A stretch of 64,000 bases of DNA, from the NCBI RefSeq assembly GCF_009873495.1, contig NZ_CP046703.1:1488001-1552000 (forward strand). The letters run 5' to 3'. The position numbers and the translations under genes were made by a program. The notes under the pieces were generated by a model. It made no database searches. It worked only from the letters and a program-made list of their open reading frames with translations, and was not told the DNA's origin. Positions 61,377 to 64,000 of this stretch are shown piece after piece; the first letter of the stretch is position 1; every line of letters starts with the position of its first letter. This DNA comes from Nostoc sp. ATCC 53789 (GTDB lineage: Bacteria; Cyanobacteriota; Cyanobacteriia; Cyanobacteriales; Nostocaceae).

Positions 61377-61916
61377 ATGAAAACCGAACTAAAAGCCAAA
61401 TTTCTTCAACACATCATCGGCAAAAAGAAGGAAAACGAAGGTTTTACACTTATTGAATTACTAGTAGTAATTATTATCATCGGTATTTTGTCTGCGATCG
61501 CACTACCTTCTTTCTTGAACCAAGCTAACAAAGGTAAGCAGTCAGAAGCTAAACAGTACTCCGGTTCCATGAACCGCGCTCAACAAGCATATTTCCTAGA
61601 AAATGGTTCATTCACTACCGAGCTGAATTCATTAGGGATGGGTATTAGAAGCCAAACTGAGAACTACATATACGCAATTGGTGGAGCTGCAACTGGCGTT
61701 AGTAATAATGGCTACTCGTTGAAAGCACCACTTAAATCCTATGTAGGTGTTGTAGCTTTGTCTATACAAGCAGGTACTAGTGAAGCAACCACTTTAGCAG
61801 TTTTGTGTGAGTCTGATGCAGTTGGTGCGCGTTCAGCAACAGTGGCTCCAGCATTTGGTGGCACTCCAGTAGAACCTTCTTGTCCATCAAGCTTCTCGCC
61901 ACTGAAGTCTAAGTAA
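61377..61916 (+). CDS. pilA: type IV pilin PilA
   Basis: The 179-residue prepilin has a 22-residue leader ending NEG, cut before Phe23 of FTLIELLVVIIIIG, with the essential Glu5 of the mature protein (Glu27). The helix continues ILSAIALPSFLNQANKGKQSEAKQ in part. The globular head follows, ending with a Cys pair (VLCESDA and PSCPSSF) that should close the D-loop. It is the major pilin of the hormogonium gliding motor in Nostoc. AGGGA lies about 10 bases upstream. A strong terminator follows at 61955, and the next gene is the OGT-type glycosyltransferase. Confidence 0.95.
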   Translation: MKTELKAKFLQHIIGKKKENEGFTLIELLVVIIIIGILSAIALPSFLNQANKGKQSEAKQYSGSMNRAQQAYFLENGSFTTELNSLGMGIRSQTENYIYAIGGAATGVSNNGYSLKAPLKSYVGVVALSIQAGTSEATTLAVLCESDAVGARSATVAPAFGGTPVEPSCPSSFSPLKSK

Positions 61917-61954
61917 AATCCTTAGCCAGATCAAATTGATTAAAACATTCATGG

Positions 61955-61992
61955 AGTGGGTAGTATATACTACCCACTTTGATTTTTTTTAG
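61955..61992 (+). terminator. strong intrinsic terminator after pilA
   Basis: AGTGGGTAGTAT and ATACTACCCACT form a perfect 12-bp stem, followed by TTGATTTTTTTT. It starts 39 bp after the stop codon. It should separate abundant pilA RNA from the downstream gene. Confidence 0.9.
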
Positions 61993-62027
61993 TTCCTGCA
62001 ATAGTACTCTTGTAAAAATTCTTAGCT

Positions 62028-64000
62028 ATGACTTCTGTACAACTTTATACTGATATCACCTCCCTAGAACAGCAAGCCCAACAATATTTCATCAAAGACA
62101 ACTACAGTCAAGCTGCTAACTGCTACGAACAAGCTATTGAAACAGAACCGGAAGTGAAATCTCACTACTGGAACTTAGGATTAATGTTGCTATTGCAGGG
62201 ACAAGAAACAGAAGCACAGATGACTTGGCTGCTAGGTATAGGTGAGGGAGAAGTTCAAGAAGTTGAGCAGTGGACAGTTGAATTGGTAGAGGTGCTGCAA
62301 ACCGAAGCTGAACGCAGAGAGACGTTAGCAGACTATAAAGTTGCTTGGGCAATTCGCCAGCATATCCGGGAAATAAATCCCACAGATATTAACAATCTAT
62401 TGTATTTGATTGAGCTAGCTATCAAACAGGAAACGCTTATTGATGATGAATTAACTTCTCTAGGGGTAATTGAGTTAATTCAGTCAGAAGCAACTGTAGA
62501 TATTCCGTTATTGTTTCATGTGTTGGAGAGTATTCTTAATTACGCTCCTTTCCATCCCGCAGTCCCAGCATTTGTAGAAGCTTGTCTAGTTCATGTTCAC
62601 GAGCCTCAACTTTTCATTAAAATTTTACTTCCAGCTACAATTCAAATTGCCCACTCAATGCGGCAACCAAAACTTGCGGCATTACTTCTTGAGCTATATT
62701 TACGTCTCGAACCTGAAAATCTAGCAATTTTGCGCCATTTGGCTGCTTTTTATTTCAAAGCTAATGATTATTCTAAAGGGATAGAAGTAGCAAAGTTATG
62801 CTACTCGCTATCAAATACATTAATTGATCAAATTTTTGCAATACACCTACTCCATCGAGGATTAATGGATTCTCCTGATTGTTGGGAAGAAGCCTGTGAA
62901 GTTTTTGAAAAACAGCAAAATATGATGATGCTACTATTAGAAGAAAATCCTCTAGCCTTGCGCTCCAACGAGGTTTTACATCTCTTTAATTCCAACTATT
63001 TCGCTCCATATTTGCAAGATAATATTAAACAAAATAGATATATTCAGAATCAAATTGCCCATCTTTGTCAGCTTAATGTAGAAAACTATGCTAGCCAAGA
63101 AGTACAGCGATATCAACAGCGAACTTCCAAAGGGCGAAATAGCAAACTAAAAATTGGATACTTGTCGCATTGTTTATCTAGGCATTCAGTCGGCTGGTTA
63201 GCGCGGTGGTTGATTCAGCATCATAACCGCGAAGAATTTGATATGTATGGTTATTTTATAAATTATAAACAGATAAATGATCCGCTACAAGAATGGTATG
63301 TTCAGCAATTCAATCAAGCTTATAAAGGTGGAATTTATAGTGAAGATATTGCTGAAAAAATTCACCAAGATAAAATTGATATTTTAATCGATTTGGATAG
63401 CATTACACTAGATATAACTTGTGAAATCATGGCGCTAAAACCCGCACCTGTGCAAGCAACATGGTTAGGTTGGGATGCTTCGGGAATACCAGCAGTTGAT
63501 TACTTTATTGCTGATCCTTATGTTTTGTCAGAATCTGCTCAGGAGTACTATACAGAAAAAATCTGGAGATTACCCCAAACCTATATAGCAATAGATGGTT
63601 TTGATGTGGGTGTACCTACTTTACGGCGGGATTCTTTAGATATTCCTAATGATGCTGTCATCTATCTCAGCGCTCAGAGAGGATTTAAGCGCCACCCAGA
63701 TACAGCAAGACTGCAAATGAAAATTATCAAAGAAGTTCCCAATAGCTATTTCTTAATTAAAGGGTTAGCCGACTCTGAAGCCGTGCAGAAATTTTTTATG
63801 CAGCTAGCAGAAGAAGAGGGTGTAAAATGCGATCGTCTGCGATTTTTACCTCAAGATCCTGCTGAGACTGTCCACAGAGCAAATTTAACTATTGCTGATG
63901 TCGTATTAGATACTTTTCCCTACAACGGAGCTACGACAACCCTAGAAACACTCTGGATGGGTATCCCCTTAGTAACCAGAGTAGGACAGCAATTTGCGGC
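62028..64000 (+). CDS. ogtA: TPR - O-GlcNAc transferase (SPINDLY/OGT family), C-terminus cut
   Basis: From ATG 62028 (MTSVQLYTDITSLEQQAQQY) the frame is open to the window edge (657 codons). The N-terminal part has TPR-like helices (NYSQAANCYEQAIETEPEV; EPENLAILRHLAAFYFKAN). The GT41 catalytic region starts near residue 370 with LKIGYLSHCLSRHSVG. Then come DILIDLDSITLD, PAPVQATWLGWDASGIPAVDYFI, GFKRHPDTARLQMKII and VVLDTFPYNGATTTLETLWMG, which are OGT signatures. In N. punctiforme the gene directly after pilA is ogtA, needed for PilA accumulation and hormogonium motility, as I recall. The end lies outside the window. Confidence 0.9.
   Translation, partial: MTSVQLYTDITSLEQQAQQYFIKDNYSQAANCYEQAIETEPEVKSHYWNLGLMLLLQGQETEAQMTWLLGIGEGEVQEVEQWTVELVEVLQTEAERRETLADYKVAWAIRQHIREINPTDINNLLYLIELAIKQETLIDDELTSLGVIELIQSEATVDIPLLFHVLESILNYAPFHPAVPAFVEACLVHVHEPQLFIKILLPATIQIAHSMRQPKLAALLLELYLRLEPENLAILRHLAAFYFKANDYSKGIEVAKLCYSLSNTLIDQIFAIHLLHRGLMDSPDCWEEACEVFEKQQNMMMLLLEENPLALRSNEVLHLFNSNYFAPYLQDNIKQNRYIQNQIAHLCQLNVENYASQEVQRYQQRTSKGRNSKLKIGYLSHCLSRHSVGWLARWLIQHHNREEFDMYGYFINYKQINDPLQEWYVQQFNQAYKGGIYSEDIAEKIHQDKIDILIDLDSITLDITCEIMALKPAPVQATWLGWDASGIPAVDYFIADPYVLSESAQEYYTEKIWRLPQTYIAIDGFDVGVPTLRRDSLDIPNDAVIYLSAQRGFKRHPDTARLQMKIIKEVPNSYFLIKGLADSEAVQKFFMQLAEEEGVKCDRLRFLPQDPAETVHRANLTIADVVLDTFPYNGATTTLETLWMGIPLVTRVGQQFA

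Overview
The window comes from a filamentous, heterocyst-type cyanobacterium of the Nostoc group. The HIP1 palindrome GCGATCGC is scattered throughout, and heptamer tandem repeats, CCCGACTT hairpins and other Nostoc-type intergenic repeats fill the gaps. Several proteins match families characterised in Nostoc or Anabaena. The protein at 15188-17269 is, as I recall that sequence, almost identical over 693 residues to the Nostoc punctiforme bacterial dynamin BDLP. No origin, phage or CRISPR array is visible.

Layout. 1-2640: a truncated membrane protein, a 1-Cys peroxiredoxin and a Uma2 nuclease-fold protein. 2648-12376: a heavy-metal sensing and efflux locus on the minus strand, with a histidine kinase, SH3 protein, OmpR-type regulator, periplasmic lipoprotein, RND pump, membrane fusion protein and double-DUF305 lipoprotein. 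Two identical TTTCAT-N5-TTTCAT direct repeats lie upstream of the pump operon and of the DUF305 gene and probably tie them to the regulator. 12485-17612: a dynamin locus with BDLP, a second dynamin ending in a DnaJ domain, and a small coiled-coil membrane protein. 18971-23155: a CHAT protease/NB-ARC/TPR protein whose TPRs are ten nearly identical 120-bp units. 23342-32895: cysteine synthase, a 2Fe-2S protein, a DUF5331 protein, YgfZ, a MocR regulator and a hydantoinase A/B pair. 33183-34404: a frameshifted ISL3 transposase. 34618-37431: an amino acid permease fused to a PAS histidine kinase. 38028-52308: mostly housekeeping and envelope genes (TPR lipoprotein-like protein, CobW, ABA4-like, MoaC, tRNA-Arg, MFS, glycosyltransferase, NlpC/P60, beta-lactamase fold, phosphoesterase, GH10-like). 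52976-56177: an orphan domain protein and two adjacent TIR proteins. 56442-61009: ROK kinase, an ABC permease, XisH/XisI and the NTRC thioredoxin reductase. 61377-64000: the pilin pilA with a strong terminator, then the start of an OGT-type glycosyltransferase that matches ogtA.

The most interesting parts are the immunity-like proteins (CHAT-NB-ARC-TPR and TIR-TPR) with strongly homogenised internal repeats, the paired operators of the metal locus, the dynamin-DnaJ arrangement, the transporter-kinase fusion, and several non-autonomous mobile elements. One of those elements occurs twice and appears to be flanked by 11-bp target duplications. All functional statements rest on reading motifs and on remembered families. 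No database search was run.
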